This document shows positions 25,573 through 34,934 of a stretch of DNA of 64,000 nucleotides, one piece after another; position 1 is the first letter of the stretch; each line of letters starts with the position of its first letter. The DNA lies in contig NZ_CP045178.1 of NCBI RefSeq assembly GCF_009296025.1, forward strand, positions 6,510,001 through 6,574,000, in the 5' to 3' direction. The stretch comes from Streptomyces tsukubensis (GTDB lineage Bacteria; Actinomycetota; Actinomycetes; Streptomycetales; Streptomycetaceae). Position numbers and translations under genes: made by a program. Below the pieces are notes generated by a model. It saw nothing but the letters and a program-made list of their open reading frames with translations. It was not told the origin of the DNA and did no database searches.

Positions 25573-27687
25573 GTGACTGCCGATACGTCCACAGCGCTGC
25601 TGGCAGGAGCAGGCCGCGACAGCTCCGACTACACCGCACGGCATCTGCTGGTCCTCGAAGGGCTGGAGGCGGTCCGTAAGCGCCCCGGCATGTACATCGG
25701 GTCCACCGACAGCCGCGGCCTGATGCACTGCCTCTGGGAGATCATCGACAACTCGGTCGATGAAGCCCTCGGGGGGTATTGCGACCACATCGATGTGACC
25801 CTCCATTCCGACGGCTCGGTGGAGGTCAAGGACAACGGCCGCGGCATCCCGGTCGATGTCGAGCCGAAGACCGGTCTCTCCGGAGTCGAGGTCGTCATGA
25901 CCAAGCTGCACGCGGGCGGCAAGTTCGGAGGTGGCTCGTACGCGGCCTCCGGCGGTCTGCACGGAGTCGGCGCCTCCGTGGTCAACGCGCTCTCCGCCCG
26001 CCTCGACGTCGAGGTGGACCGCGGCGGCCACACGCACGCCGTGAGCTTCCGGCGAGGGGTGCCGGGCCAGTTCGCGGGAGAGGGCGCCGAGGCACCCTTC
26101 GACCCGTCCGTGGGGCTGCGCAAGACCAAGAAGATCCCGAAGACCCGAACGGGCAACCGGACGCGGTACTGGGCGGACCGGCAGATCTTCCTGAAGGACG
26201 CCAGGCTCGCTCTGGACACCCTGCACCAGAGGGCGCGGCAGACCGCTTTCCTCGTGCCGGGTCTCACGCTGATCGTGCGGGACGAGTTCGGCCTTGGCGA
26301 GGGCGGCAGCAAGGGAGAGGAGTCCTTCCGCTTCGACGGAGGGATCAGCGAGTTCTGCGAGTACCTGGCCCACGACAAGCCGGTCTGTGACGTGCTGCGT
26401 CTGACGGGCCAGGGATCCTTCAAGGAGACCGTGCCGGTTCTCGACGATCACGGTCAGATGACGCCGACCGAGGTCACCAGGGAACTGGGCGTCGACATCG
26501 CGCTGCGCTGGGGCACCGGCTACGACACGACCATCAGGTCCTTCGTCAACATCATCGCCACCCCCAAGGGCGGCACCCATGTGAGCGGCTTCGAGCGCTC
26601 GGTGACCCGCACCATGAACGAGGCCCTGCGCGCGGCGAAGGTGCTGCGGGTGGCCGAGGACGACATCGTCAAGGACGACGCTCTGGAGGGGATGACCGCC
26701 GTCGTCACGGTGCGTCTGGCGGAGCCGCAGTTCGAGGGGCAGACCAAGGAGGTGCTCGGCACCTCAGCGGCCAACCGGATCGTGGCGAACGTCGTGGCCA
26801 AGGAACTCAAGGCGTTCCTGACGACGACGAAGCGTGAGATCAGGGCCCAGGCGCGGTCCGTGATGGAGAAGGCCGTGGCCGCGGCGCGTACCCGCATCGC
26901 GGCGCGGCAGCACAAGGAGGCACAGCGCAGGAAGACGGCGCTGGAGTCCTCGTCACTGCCGGCCAAGCTCGCCGACTGCCGCAGCGACGACGTCGGGCGC
27001 AGTGAGCTGTTCATCGTCGAGGGCGACTCGGCGCTCGGCACGGCGAAGCTGGCACGGAACTCGGAGTTCCAGGCTCTGCTGCCGATCCGGGGCAAGATCC
27101 TCAACGTCCAGAAGTCGTCCGTCTCCGACATGCTGAAGAACGCCGAGTGCGGCGCGATCATCCAGGTCATAGGAGCGGGGTCGGGCCGGACCTTCGATCT
27201 CGACGCGGCGCGGTACGGGAAGATCATTCTGCTGGTCGACGCCGATGTCGACGGCGCGCACATCCGCTGTCTGCTGCTCACGCTCTTCCAGCGCTACATG
27301 CGGCCCATGGTGGAGGCCGGCCGGGTCTTCGCCGCCGTACCCCCCCTGCACAGGATCGAGCTGTCCCAGCCCAAGAAGGGCCAGGAGAAGTACGTCTACA
27401 CCTACTCGGACCGTGAGCTGCGGGAGACGCTGCTGGAGTTCCAGCGCAAGAACGTGCGCTACAAGGACTCCATCCAGCGCTACAAGGGCCTGGGAGAGAT
27501 GGACGCCGACCAGCTCGCGGAGACGACGATGGACCCCCGCCACCGCACTCTGCGCCGGATCAACATCGGCGAGCTGGACGCCGCGGAACAGGTCTTCGAC
27601 CTCCTGATGGGCAATGACGTCGCCCCGCGCAAGGAGTTCATCACCGGATCGGCCGCCACCCTCGACCGCTCGCGTATCGACGCCTGA
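25573..27687 (+). CDS. parE: DNA topoisomerase IV subunit B (second GyrB-type protein)
   Basis: 704 aa ATPase subunit of the type IIA topoisomerase that decatenates chromosomes. GHKL ATPase domain (about 20-230): E56 and N60 in LWEIIDNSVDEAL, KDNGRGIPVD, and GLHGVGASVVNALS. Toprim region has EGDSALG and DADVDGAHIRCLLL. The start GTG 25573 is supported by GAGGAG 9 nt upstream. The parC partner lies 20 kb away on the other strand (47013-49469), as in S. coelicolor, so this is the ParE of the pair rather than the oriC-linked GyrB. A strong hairpin follows. Confidence 0.95.
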   Translation: MTADTSTALLAGAGRDSSDYTARHLLVLEGLEAVRKRPGMYIGSTDSRGLMHCLWEIIDNSVDEALGGYCDHIDVTLHSDGSVEVKDNGRGIPVDVEPKTGLSGVEVVMTKLHAGGKFGGGSYAASGGLHGVGASVVNALSARLDVEVDRGGHTHAVSFRRGVPGQFAGEGAEAPFDPSVGLRKTKKIPKTRTGNRTRYWADRQIFLKDARLALDTLHQRARQTAFLVPGLTLIVRDEFGLGEGGSKGEESFRFDGGISEFCEYLAHDKPVCDVLRLTGQGSFKETVPVLDDHGQMTPTEVTRELGVDIALRWGTGYDTTIRSFVNIIATPKGGTHVSGFERSVTRTMNEALRAAKVLRVAEDDIVKDDALEGMTAVVTVRLAEPQFEGQTKEVLGTSAANRIVANVVAKELKAFLTTTKREIRAQARSVMEKAVAAARTRIAARQHKEAQRRKTALESSSLPAKLADCRSDDVGRSELFIVEGDSALGTAKLARNSEFQALLPIRGKILNVQKSSVSDMLKNAECGAIIQVIGAGSGRTFDLDAARYGKIILLVDADVDGAHIRCLLLTLFQRYMRPMVEAGRVFAAVPPLHRIELSQPKKGQEKYVYTYSDRELRETLLEFQRKNVRYKDSIQRYKGLGEMDADQLAETTMDPRHRTLRRINIGELDAAEQVFDLLMGNDVAPRKEFITGSAATLDRSRIDA

Positions 27688-27706
27688 CGTCCTCGCGCGT
27701 GCCCGC

Positions 27707-27732
27707 TGCCCTCCACCCCCGGGTGGAGGGCA
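27707..27732. terminator. Terminator after parE
   Basis: TGCCCTCCACCC (27707-27718) pairs with GGGTGGAGGGCA (27721-27732); the centre CC plus fraying pairs forms the loop. Confidence 0.8.
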
Positions 27733-27827
27733 GGTTTCCACCCCCTTTCCACCTCTGCTCCGATCCCCTGACCAGCCTGTTTCCGTAGCTTCGAAGGTGT
27801 TCCCTTCCCCGCTCGACGGAGGCAGTC

Positions 27828-28340
27828 GTGTCCGGTCCTGTTGAAATCCTCGCCATCGGCGTCGCCGTCGTTCTCGTCGTGGCGCGACTTGTCAGGCCCC
27901 AGGCGGTCGGGGGCGGCCGCTGGTGGCTGCTTCCCGTGGTGCTGGCCGCCGTCTCCCTGAGGCAGTCGGGTCTCGTCGACGGACGGCATCCGGCCCAGTC
28001 CGTGACGCTGTTGGTCCTGGAGGCCGTCGTCGGAGTGGTCATCGGGCTCGGATGGGGCTGGACCTCGCGGCTGTGGACCGAGCCGGACGGGAGCGTCTGG
28101 GCGAAGGGCACCAAAGCGGCGATCCTGATCTGGGTGGGCGGCATCCTCGTCAGGGGCGTCCTCTACGGCGTCGGCGCGGCGCTCGACCTCAAGCAGACGA
28201 GCTCCGCCATCATGCTCTCCCTCGCCGCCACCCTGCTGGCCCGCGGAGGCGTCCTGACCTATCGGGCCGGGCTGCTGTCCCCCGCGTACGGTGAGCGTGC
28301 CGGAGTGGAGCGGGAGCGGGCCTGGAAGGACCGTGTGTGA
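27828..28340 (+). CDS. CcdC-like membrane protein (DUF1453)
   Basis: 170 aa integral membrane protein with four to five predicted helices (for example LAIGVAVVLVVARLV at 8-22 and AILIWVGGILVRGVLYGVGAAL near 97). Family function unknown. GTG 27828 has GGAGG at 27818-27822. Its stop overlaps the histidine kinase start (GTGA), so the three genes from 27828 to 30180 form one operon with translational coupling. Confidence 0.78.
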   Translation: MSGPVEILAIGVAVVLVVARLVRPQAVGGGRWWLLPVVLAAVSLRQSGLVDGRHPAQSVTLLVLEAVVGVVIGLGWGWTSRLWTEPDGSVWAKGTKAAILIWVGGILVRGVLYGVGAALDLKQTSSAIMLSLAATLLARGGVLTYRAGLLSPAYGERAGVERERAWKDRV

Positions 28341-29503
28341 CAGAGAACTCTTGGGTGGTCTGGCCGTCGCGGGAAGCCCTGCAACGACCGCCGGAGCGCT
28401 GGTCGGGGAGGAACCGGCTCCGTACCAGCCGGCTGGTACGGGGTGTGGTCTTCGCCGGCCTGCTGTGGGGCACCGTCACGGACAACCGGCACGGCGGCGC
28501 CCTCGTCGTCGCCGTCGGCGTCGTGTGTGTGCTGGCCGGTGCGGCGCTGGCCTGGGGGTTCTTCCGGACCACGGCCCAGCACAGGCTCTGGCCCTCTCTG
28601 GGACTCCTGACCGCCCTCGGCACCGTCGCGCTCCTGGGGGAACTCGGCGGGTGGCGGGTGCTGGCCGTCACCGCCTGGTGCGGAGGGGCTGTCGTCGCCC
28701 TGGAACGACTGCCCCTGGCGGCGGCAGGCCCGTACTCCCTTGTCCTGCTCGTCGCCTTCGGCATCCTCAACAACGACAACTGGCTCACCACCACGGTCAT
28801 CGCCATCGGCCTGGCCCTCACCGGATACGTGCTGCGGCTGGACGGGGAGGCCCGTGCGGCCACTCAGCGGCTGCTCGCGCGAGAGCGCGCGGCCAACGCG
28901 GCGGAGGCGGAGACGGCCGCGCTCGCCGAGCGGGCCAGGATCGCGAGGGAGATCCACGACGTACTGGCCCACAGCCTCTCGGCGCAGCTCGTGCACCTGG
29001 AGGCTGCCAGGATCCAGATCGAGCGCGGAGCGGAGCGCGACGAGATCCTCGAACGGGTCGTCGCGGCCCGCGCGATGGCACGTGAAGGGCTCGCGGAGAC
29101 CCGGCAGGCCCTCTCCGCCCTGCGTGGCGACATGGCACCGGTCGCCGACGTCCTGCGCTCCCTCGCCGACGGTGAGGGAGCCCGCCTCGAAGTGCGGGGC
29201 GCCGCCAGGCCCTTGCCCGCGGAGGCCGCGCAGACCGTCAGAAGGGTGGCCCAGGAGGCGTTCACCAATATCCGCAAGCACGCCCCCGACTCCGAGGTCA
29301 CCGTGCGTCTCGTCTACGAGCCCGACTTCTGCCTGCTCGTCGTGCGCAACACCGACGCCGTGGCGGGCCGCCCCGATCTCGCTGTCAGTGGCGGCGGTTA
29401 CGGTTTGCTCGGGATGAGAGAGCGTGCCGAGCTTCTCGGCGGGACTCTGGAGGCGGGAGCGGACGAGGAGGGGTTCACGGTGACGCTGCGGGTGCCGGCA
29501 TGA
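28337..29503 (+). CDS. Sensor histidine kinase, NarL/DesK type
   Basis: 388 aa. Five or six membrane helices (about 33-168) with little extracellular sequence, then a short coiled coil (170-198), the HisKA_3 box ERARIAREIHDVLAHSL with phospho-acceptor H207, and an HATPase domain (about 290-388: EAFTNIRKHAPDSEVTVRL, GGYGLLGMRER). It probably senses a membrane or small-molecule cue and phosphorylates the response regulator encoded immediately downstream (start codons overlap by 4 bp). Signal unknown. Confidence 0.92.
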   Translation: MTENSWVVWPSREALQRPPERWSGRNRLRTSRLVRGVVFAGLLWGTVTDNRHGGALVVAVGVVCVLAGAALAWGFFRTTAQHRLWPSLGLLTALGTVALLGELGGWRVLAVTAWCGGAVVALERLPLAAAGPYSLVLLVAFGILNNDNWLTTTVIAIGLALTGYVLRLDGEARAATQRLLARERAANAAEAETAALAERARIAREIHDVLAHSLSAQLVHLEAARIQIERGAERDEILERVVAARAMAREGLAETRQALSALRGDMAPVADVLRSLADGEGARLEVRGAARPLPAEAAQTVRRVAQEAFTNIRKHAPDSEVTVRLVYEPDFCLLVVRNTDAVAGRPDLAVSGGGYGLLGMRERAELLGGTLEAGADEEGFTVTLRVPA

Positions 29504-30180
29504 CGGCCAGAGTGGTGGTGGCGGACGACCAGGCGGTGGTGCGCGAGGGGATCGTCATGCTGCTCGGACTGTTGCCGGGCATCGAGGTCGTCGGTTCGGC
29601 CAGGGACGGCGAGGAGGCGGTCGCTCTCGTCGCCGAGCTGACCCCCGACGTCGTGCTGATGGATCTGAGGATGCCCCGGTGCGACGGGGTGGAGGCCACC
29701 AGGAGAATCCGGGAGAGCCACCCGGCAACCCAGGTGGTCGTCCTGACCACGTACGCGGACGACGATTCGCTCTTCCCCGCGCTGCGCGCGGGGGCCCGCG
29801 GATATCTCACCAAGGACGCGGGTGGTGACGAGATCGTGCGGGCCGTCGAGGATGTCCTGTCGGGCGCCGCGGGCCTGGCCCCCGGGATCCAGCGCAGGCT
29901 GCTCGACCGGTTCTCCGAGCAGGGCGCCCCCGCCGCCGTGTCAGGTCCCCCGCCCGAGCCGCCGGACGGCCTGACCGGCCGCGAGACGGAGGTGCTCGCA
30001 CTGATCTCGGAAGGGCTGACCAATCAGGAAATCGCGGGCACCCTCCATGTCTCGACCGCCACGGTGAAGACTCACATCAACAACCTCTTCGCCAAGACTG
30101 GTGTGCGCGACCGTGCTCAAGCGGTCCGTTACGCCTACCGGCACGGCCTGGGCGGGCCCCCGGGCCCACCCGTCACCTGA
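29500..30180 (+). CDS. Response regulator, NarL/FixJ (LuxR HTH) family
   Basis: 226 aa. Receiver domain 1-120 with acidic pocket D9/D10, phosphorylation site D55 in MDLRMP and K105 in LTKDA. LuxR-type HTH at about 155-215 (LTGRETEVLALISEGLTNQEIA, VSTATVKTHINNLFAKTG). The linker is Pro-rich. ATG overlaps the kinase stop. Probable targets are this operon or the DUF485/symporter genes that follow after a terminator. Confidence 0.93.
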   Translation: MTARVVVADDQAVVREGIVMLLGLLPGIEVVGSARDGEEAVALVAELTPDVVLMDLRMPRCDGVEATRRIRESHPATQVVVLTTYADDDSLFPALRAGARGYLTKDAGGDEIVRAVEDVLSGAAGLAPGIQRRLLDRFSEQGAPAAVSGPPPEPPDGLTGRETEVLALISEGLTNQEIAGTLHVSTATVKTHINNLFAKTGVRDRAQAVRYAYRHGLGGPPGPPVT

Positions 30181-30188
30181 TGGGGTGA

Positions 30189-30224
30189 AGAGCGGGAAGA
30201 GAAGAGTGTGGATCTTCCCGCTCT
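30189..30224. terminator. Terminator after the response regulator
   Basis: AGAGCGGGAAGA (30189-30200) pairs perfectly with TCTTCCCGCTCT (30213-30224), 12-nt loop. Confidence 0.85.
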
Positions 30225-30273
30225 GCCCATCCTTGTGCACGCGGTCAATGTGGCCGCGGACAAGGAGAGTTCG

Positions 30274-30750
30274 GTGAAGAAGCAAGACGGTCGCGATGCC
30301 GGGCAGGTCCGGCTCGACGACCCGTGGCACGACGCGCCGGCCTCCCGCCGGGGTGAGGTGGACGGCGCGGGTACGCCCGTCACCTCCATACCGCCCCAGG
30401 CCGGCGGGCCGGAGCCGCTCCCACGCGCGGGCGACATCTACGTGGAAGTGCGACGCAGCGCCGCGTTCCAGGAGGTGCGCCGCAGGTACCGCCGGTTCGT
30501 GGTGCCGGTCTCGGTGGCCTTCTTCGCCTGGTACGTCGCCTATGTGGTCGCGGCGACGACGGCTCACGGTCTGATGTCCAGGCCGGTCGTCGGAGCGGTG
30601 AACGTGGCGATGCTCGCCGGGCTGGGACAGTTCGCCTCGACCTTCCTTGTGACCTGGGCCTACGCTCGGCACGCCCGGCTGCACAGGGACCGGGCCGCCC
30701 TGGAACTGCGCTGGGACACCCAGGAACTGACCAGGGGGATCGAACGTTGA
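30274..30750 (+). CDS. DUF485 membrane protein, symporter partner
   Basis: 158 aa. A polar N-terminus (1-50) is followed by the DUF485 motif (FQEVRRRYRRFVVPVSVAFFAWYVAYV) and two membrane helices (about 76-96 and 113-135). DUF485 proteins are encoded with acetate/solute:Na+ symporters. GTG 30274 has AAGGAG 6 nt upstream; an earlier GTG at 30208 falls inside the terminator. Its TGA overlaps the TTG start of the symporter. Confidence 0.87.
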   Translation: MKKQDGRDAGQVRLDDPWHDAPASRRGEVDGAGTPVTSIPPQAGGPEPLPRAGDIYVEVRRSAAFQEVRRRYRRFVVPVSVAFFAWYVAYVVAATTAHGLMSRPVVGAVNVAMLAGLGQFASTFLVTWAYARHARLHRDRAALELRWDTQELTRGIER

Positions 30751-32336
30751 CCGGCAACCACCAGGCGCCGGCGCTCCTGCTGTTCAGCGTGTTCGTCGCC
30801 GTCACCCTGGCCATCACCACCTGGGTCAGCCGTAACCGGCACGGTTCCGCGGAGGAGTTCTACGCGGGCGGCAGGCTCTTCTCCCCGATGGAGAACGGTT
30901 TCGCCATCGCCGGTGACTACATGTCCGCCGCCTCCTTCCTCGGCATCGCCGGTCTCATCGCCCTCTTCGGCTACGACGGTCTGCTCTACTCCGTGGGGTT
31001 CCTCGTCGCCTGGCTCGTCGTGCTGCTGCTCGTCGCGGAACTCGTACGCAACTGCGGGAGGTTCACCCTCGCCGACGTCGTGGCGGCGCGCATGAGTGAA
31101 CGGCCCGTGCGCGTCGCCATGGGAACTTCCTCGGTCACCGTCTCCGTTCTCTATCTGGTGGCGCAGATGGTGGGCGCGGGCTCCCTCGTCGCGCTGCTGC
31201 TCGGCTCCACCAGCGAGGCAGCCCGCTCCTGGACCGTCATCGGTGTCGGGGCGCTCATGGTGATCTACGTGTCGATGGGAGGGATGCGGGCCACCACCTG
31301 GATCCAGATCGTGAAGGCCGTCCTGCTGATGGCAGGGGCGATGGCCCTCACCGTTCTCGTCCTGATCCGCTTCCACGGAGACGTCAACCACCTGCTCAAC
31401 ACGGCGGCCGAACGCAGCGGCCACGGCAGGGCGTTCCTCGGCCCCGGCCTCAAGTACGGCGGGAGCTGGACGGCGCGGTTCGACTTCATGAGTCTCGGAC
31501 TCGCCCTCGTGCTCGGCACCGCGGGGCTGCCCCACATCCTGTCCCGCTTCTACACCGTGCCGACGGCCCGCGCGGCCAGGCGTTCCGTCGTATGGGCCAT
31601 CGGCCTCATCGGCGGCTTCTACCTGATGACGATCGTGCTCGGCTTCGGCGCGGCGGCCGTCGTCGGCTCGGGAGCCGTCCGTACGTCGAGCGCGGCCGGG
31701 AACACGGCGATCCCCCTGCTCGCCCTCGACCTCGGAGGCGGCGCGGGCTCCACGGGAGGCACCGTACTCTTCGCCGTCGTCGCGGCCGTGGCCTTCGCGA
31801 CGATCCTCGCGGTGGTCGCGGGGATCACCCTCGCCTCCTCCGCGTCCGTCGCCCACGACCTCTACGCCTCGCTGCGGCGCGGTTCCGCGCAGCGCGGCGA
31901 AGTCGCCGTGGCCCGGTGGGCCGCCGCCGGAATCGGTGTGGTCGCCATCTCGCTGAGCCTGCTCGTCCGCGATCTGAACGTCGCCTTCCTGGTCGGACTG
32001 GCCTTCGCGGTGGCGGCCTCCGCCAATCTGCCCGTCCTGCTGTACTCGCTGTTCTGGCGGTCGTTCACGACCAGGGGCGCGCTCTGGTCGGTCTACGGGG
32101 GCCTGCTGCCCGCGCTGCTGCTCGTCGCCCTGTCGCCCGTGGTCTCCGGCAGTCCCACCTCGATCTTCCCCGGTGTGGACTTCCAGTTCTTCCCGCTGGA
32201 GAACCCCGGACTGGTCTCGATCCCGCTGGGCTTCATCGCGGGCTGGCTCGGCACCGTCACCTCGCACGGACCCGCGGACGAGGCCAAGCACGCGGAGACC
32301 GAGGTGCGTTCGCTCACGGGCGCCGGAGCCGTCTGA
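30747..32336 (+). CDS. Sodium:solute symporter family protein (ActP/MctC-like)
   Basis: 529 aa, thirteen predicted membrane helices. Family signature regions: GGRLFSPMENGFAIAGDYMSAASFLG near 40-66, and GLPHILSRFYTVPTARAARRSV near 256. The closest architecture is the cation/acetate or monocarboxylate symporter, judged by the DUF485 partner; substrate not determinable from sequence. The TTG start overlaps the upstream stop (TTGA), implying translational coupling. Converges on the CitA-like kinase. Confidence 0.88.
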   Translation: MTGNHQAPALLLFSVFVAVTLAITTWVSRNRHGSAEEFYAGGRLFSPMENGFAIAGDYMSAASFLGIAGLIALFGYDGLLYSVGFLVAWLVVLLLVAELVRNCGRFTLADVVAARMSERPVRVAMGTSSVTVSVLYLVAQMVGAGSLVALLLGSTSEAARSWTVIGVGALMVIYVSMGGMRATTWIQIVKAVLLMAGAMALTVLVLIRFHGDVNHLLNTAAERSGHGRAFLGPGLKYGGSWTARFDFMSLGLALVLGTAGLPHILSRFYTVPTARAARRSVVWAIGLIGGFYLMTIVLGFGAAAVVGSGAVRTSSAAGNTAIPLLALDLGGGAGSTGGTVLFAVVAAVAFATILAVVAGITLASSASVAHDLYASLRRGSAQRGEVAVARWAAAGIGVVAISLSLLVRDLNVAFLVGLAFAVAASANLPVLLYSLFWRSFTTRGALWSVYGGLLPALLLVALSPVVSGSPTSIFPGVDFQFFPLENPGLVSIPLGFIAGWLGTVTSHGPADEAKHAETEVRSLTGAGAV

Positions 32337-32376
32337 CCACCTCATTGGCGGGCCCTGTCGGGGCGTGCGGACGGGA

Positions 32377-34026
32377 TCATCGGGGCGCCGGACCGTCGTC
32401 CCTCGCCCCGGACTCGTCGAACGCCTCCGGCAGGGTGACGGTGAACTCGGCGCCCCCTTCGGCCGATTCCCCCACCTCGACGTGGCCCCCTTGGCGCTCG
32501 GCGAGTCTGCGGACCAGCGAGAGGCCGATCCCTCGCTCACCGTGCGCCGGGGGAGGCTTCGTCGACCAGCCCGCGGTGAAGACGGCGGCCCGCAAGGGGG
32601 CGGGTACCCCCGGTCCGCTGTCGGCCACGCGCACGCGCACTCCACGCCCCCTTACGCGTACATCGACCTCCACTCGGGCGCGCGCGGTGCCCGCTGTGGC
32701 GTCAAGGGCGTTGTCGACCAGGTTGCCGACGACGGTGACCAGCCCGTGCGGGTCGGCGAGCCGGTCGGGCAGCCGACTGTCCTCCGACACCTCCAGGGCC
32801 ACCCCCCGCTCGGCGGCGACGGTCGCTTTGCCGACCAGCAGGGCCGCGAGCAACGGATCGTGGATGCGCCGGGTGATCTGCTCGGAGGTGATCCGGTCGG
32901 CGCCCGCGACCTGGTCGATGTAGCGTGCGGCCTCGTCGTACATCTCCAACTCCAGCAGGCCAAGGACGGTGTGCATCCGGTTGGCGTGCTCGTGGTCCTT
33001 GGCCCGCAGTGCGTCGATGAGCCCCCGGGTGGCGTCGAGTTCGCGGCCCAGCTGTTCCAGCTCGGTGCGGTCGCGCAGGGTGGCGACGGCGCCTCCGTCG
33101 TCGGTGGGCATGCGGTTGGCGACCAGTACCCGCGGGCCTCGTACGGTCACGAGGTCGTTGCCCAGGGCCTCGCCCGTCAGGACGTCGGTGGTGCGGCCGG
33201 GGCCCAGCACTGAGAGGAGTGACCGGCCCATCGCCTCCGCGCCGATCCCCAACAGCCGCCCCGCCTCGTCGTTCAACAGCCGCAGCCGACCACCGCTGTC
33301 CAGCCCCACCACCCCCTCACGGATGCCGTGCAGCATCGCCTCCCGCTCGGTCAGCAGCGCGGAGATGTCCGAGAACGCGAGGTCATGCGTCTGTCTGCGT
33401 ACTCTGCGGGAGATCGGATAGGCGACGAGCGCACCCGCGGCCAGCGCCCCGCCGGCGTAGGCGAACAGTCCTGGAATGGCGTCGAGGAGCCGGGCGCGCA
33501 CACTGTCGTACTCGATACCGACCGATACGGCCCCGACCAGGTGGCCGCGCGCGTCGCGCAACGGCACCTTTCCCCGTGCCGAGCGGCCGAGAGTGCCGCT
33601 GTCGATCTCCATGATCTCCCGCCCCGCCAGCGGTTCGCTGGGGTCGGTCGACACGACCCGGCCGATCTGCCGGGTGTCGGTGTGGGACCAGCGCACCCCC
33701 TTTTCGTCCATGATGACGACGTATCCGGCGCCGGTGCCGCGTCGAATACGGTCCGCAGCGCGCTGCACGGGCCCGTCCACGGAGGGCGGCGAGGACAGCA
33801 GGTCCCGGGCGATGGAGGGCTGGGCCGCCGTCGTCTGCGCGATGGCGAGCGCCCGGCGCATCGCCTGATCGTCCAACTGGTCGCCGAGAGGCGCGAGGAA
33901 GAGCCCCGTGGCGAGCACCGCGACCCCGGCCGCGATCGTCACCTGGATCAGCAGGAGCTGGGAGAAGACGCGCCGGGGGAGCCCCAGCCGCGGCCTTCTG
34001 ACGCGGGCGGACGACGTGGCGTTCAT
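32377..34026 (-). CDS. Sensor histidine kinase, CitA/DcuS type
   Basis: 549 aa. Membrane helix 23-46, periplasmic PAS-like sensor (about 50-180, with GYVVIMDEKGVRWSH and GRSARGKVPL), second helix 186-205, cytoplasmic PAS (about 225-320: MLHGIREGVVGLD), kinase core with phospho-acceptor region KDHEHANRMH (H345 most likely), HATPase GNLVDNALDA and DSGPGVP. Relatives sense citrate or C4-dicarboxylates. No CitB-type response regulator is adjacent, so it is an orphan here. It starts 28 bp after the interrupted sucrase-like gene; TAGCGT 8 nt before ATG suggests its own leaderless promoter. Confidence 0.9.
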   Translation of the reverse strand: MNATSSARVRRPRLGLPRRVFSQLLLIQVTIAAGVAVLATGLFLAPLGDQLDDQAMRRALAIAQTTAAQPSIARDLLSSPPSVDGPVQRAADRIRRGTGAGYVVIMDEKGVRWSHTDTRQIGRVVSTDPSEPLAGREIMEIDSGTLGRSARGKVPLRDARGHLVGAVSVGIEYDSVRARLLDAIPGLFAYAGGALAAGALVAYPISRRVRRQTHDLAFSDISALLTEREAMLHGIREGVVGLDSGGRLRLLNDEAGRLLGIGAEAMGRSLLSVLGPGRTTDVLTGEALGNDLVTVRGPRVLVANRMPTDDGGAVATLRDRTELEQLGRELDATRGLIDALRAKDHEHANRMHTVLGLLELEMYDEAARYIDQVAGADRITSEQITRRIHDPLLAALLVGKATVAAERGVALEVSEDSRLPDRLADPHGLVTVVGNLVDNALDATAGTARARVEVDVRVRGRGVRVRVADSGPGVPAPLRAAVFTAGWSTKPPPAHGERGIGLSLVRRLAERQGGHVEVGESAEGGAEFTVTLPEAFDESGARDDGPAPR

Positions 34027-34054
34027 GGGGAGGAACGCTACGGGGCGGCGCCGT

Positions 34055-34549
34055 TCAGGCCGAGGCCACGGCGGTCCGCTGTCGGTGGACGTCGAGGACG
34101 TCCATCCGGGCCGGGGAACCGAGCGTCGCGCCGCAGCTCTCGGGGCGCGGCGGCAGGGCCGCTCCCATGGCGACGGTGACCAGCCATTCGCGCCCGTCGC
34201 GGTGGGTGACGGCGATCCTGTGGTGCTGCTCGGCGCCGTCCCCGCCCATCTCGCCGTCGCCGCCGGGGGAGTGCGGGACCGGGGCTTCCGCGGTGGTCAC
34301 CGAGAGGACACCGGCCCTGTCCTCGTCCGCTGCCGCTCGTACGGCGAGTTCGGCGGCCTGTCCCGCCCGGTCCCAGGCCGAATTGCCGCGGCATCCCTCG
34401 ACGACCACGCGATGGGCGCGTACGGCGTCGAGTGCGGCCTCGACGGATGCGGCGTCGGCGCGCCCGTAGGCGTAGCCGTACGGGAGGACGAGCACGGTCG
34501 GCGCGAAGCGGTGGCCGCCCAGATGGGTGACCTCCCAGAGCCCGCGTTC
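34055..34549 (-). pseudogene. Sucrase/ferredoxin-like gene, 3' half (disrupted)
   Basis: C-terminal half of a Suc_Fer-like protein, starting RERGLWEVTHLGGHRFAPTV and continuing YGYAYGRADAAS. The HLGGHRFAPT motif is a hallmark of the thioredoxin-like ferredoxin domain of the family. The N-terminal half is at 39424-39916 on the same strand. Joining the halves at LAAEL-RERG-LWEV restores a single reading frame of about 320 codons. The insertion between them is the integrative element. Confidence 0.88.
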
Positions 34550-34551
34550 AC

Positions 34552-34707
34552 GCCGGCCTGCCCGAGTCCGACCCGACGACCACGCACGTCGTCGGCCACT
34601 GGGCCTACCTCGGCGCCGGCTACAGCCCCGGCGCGGCCCTCCTCGCCGCCCACGTCTGGCACCGCAGGGAACTGGAACGGCAGTTCGCGGCCGAAGGGGG
34701 CTGCTGA
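34552..34707 (+). pseudogene. 3' remnant of the element gene that precedes xis
   Basis: The frame enters from the junction and reads GLPESDPTTTHVVGHWAYLG to the end AAEGGC and TGA, overlapping the xis ATG (TGATG). Its 5' part is missing. Small genes in this position between rep and xis are usual in actinomycete integrative elements; function unknown. Its truncation marks the left breakpoint. Confidence 0.6.
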
Positions 34708-34934
34708 TGACCTCGCCCTCGCCCACCGTCCTCCGCCCGGAGGCGGCCCCGGCGCTGGACCTGCTGACGGTTCCCCAGGTCATGGCCCGCCTCCAGCTCG
34801 GCCGCTCCGCCGTCTACGACCTACTCCGCAGCGGCCAGCTCGCCTCGATCACCCTCGGCCGCGCCCGCCGCATCCCCACCCATGCCCTCACCGACTTCAT
34901 CCGTACCCGCCTCGAACAGGAAGCCGCCGCCTGA
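34707..34934 (+). CDS. xis: Excisionase-like HTH protein
   Basis: 75 aa MerR/Xis-type winged helix: LLTVPQVMARLQLGRSAVYD followed by GQLASITLGRARRIPTHAL. In pSAM2-like elements Xis assists the integrase in excision. ATG overlaps the previous stop, and its own TGA overlaps the int ATG, the classic xis-int coupling. Intact here although int is not. Confidence 0.85.
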   Translation: MTSPSPTVLRPEAAPALDLLTVPQVMARLQLGRSAVYDLLRSGQLASITLGRARRIPTHALTDFIRTRLEQEAAA

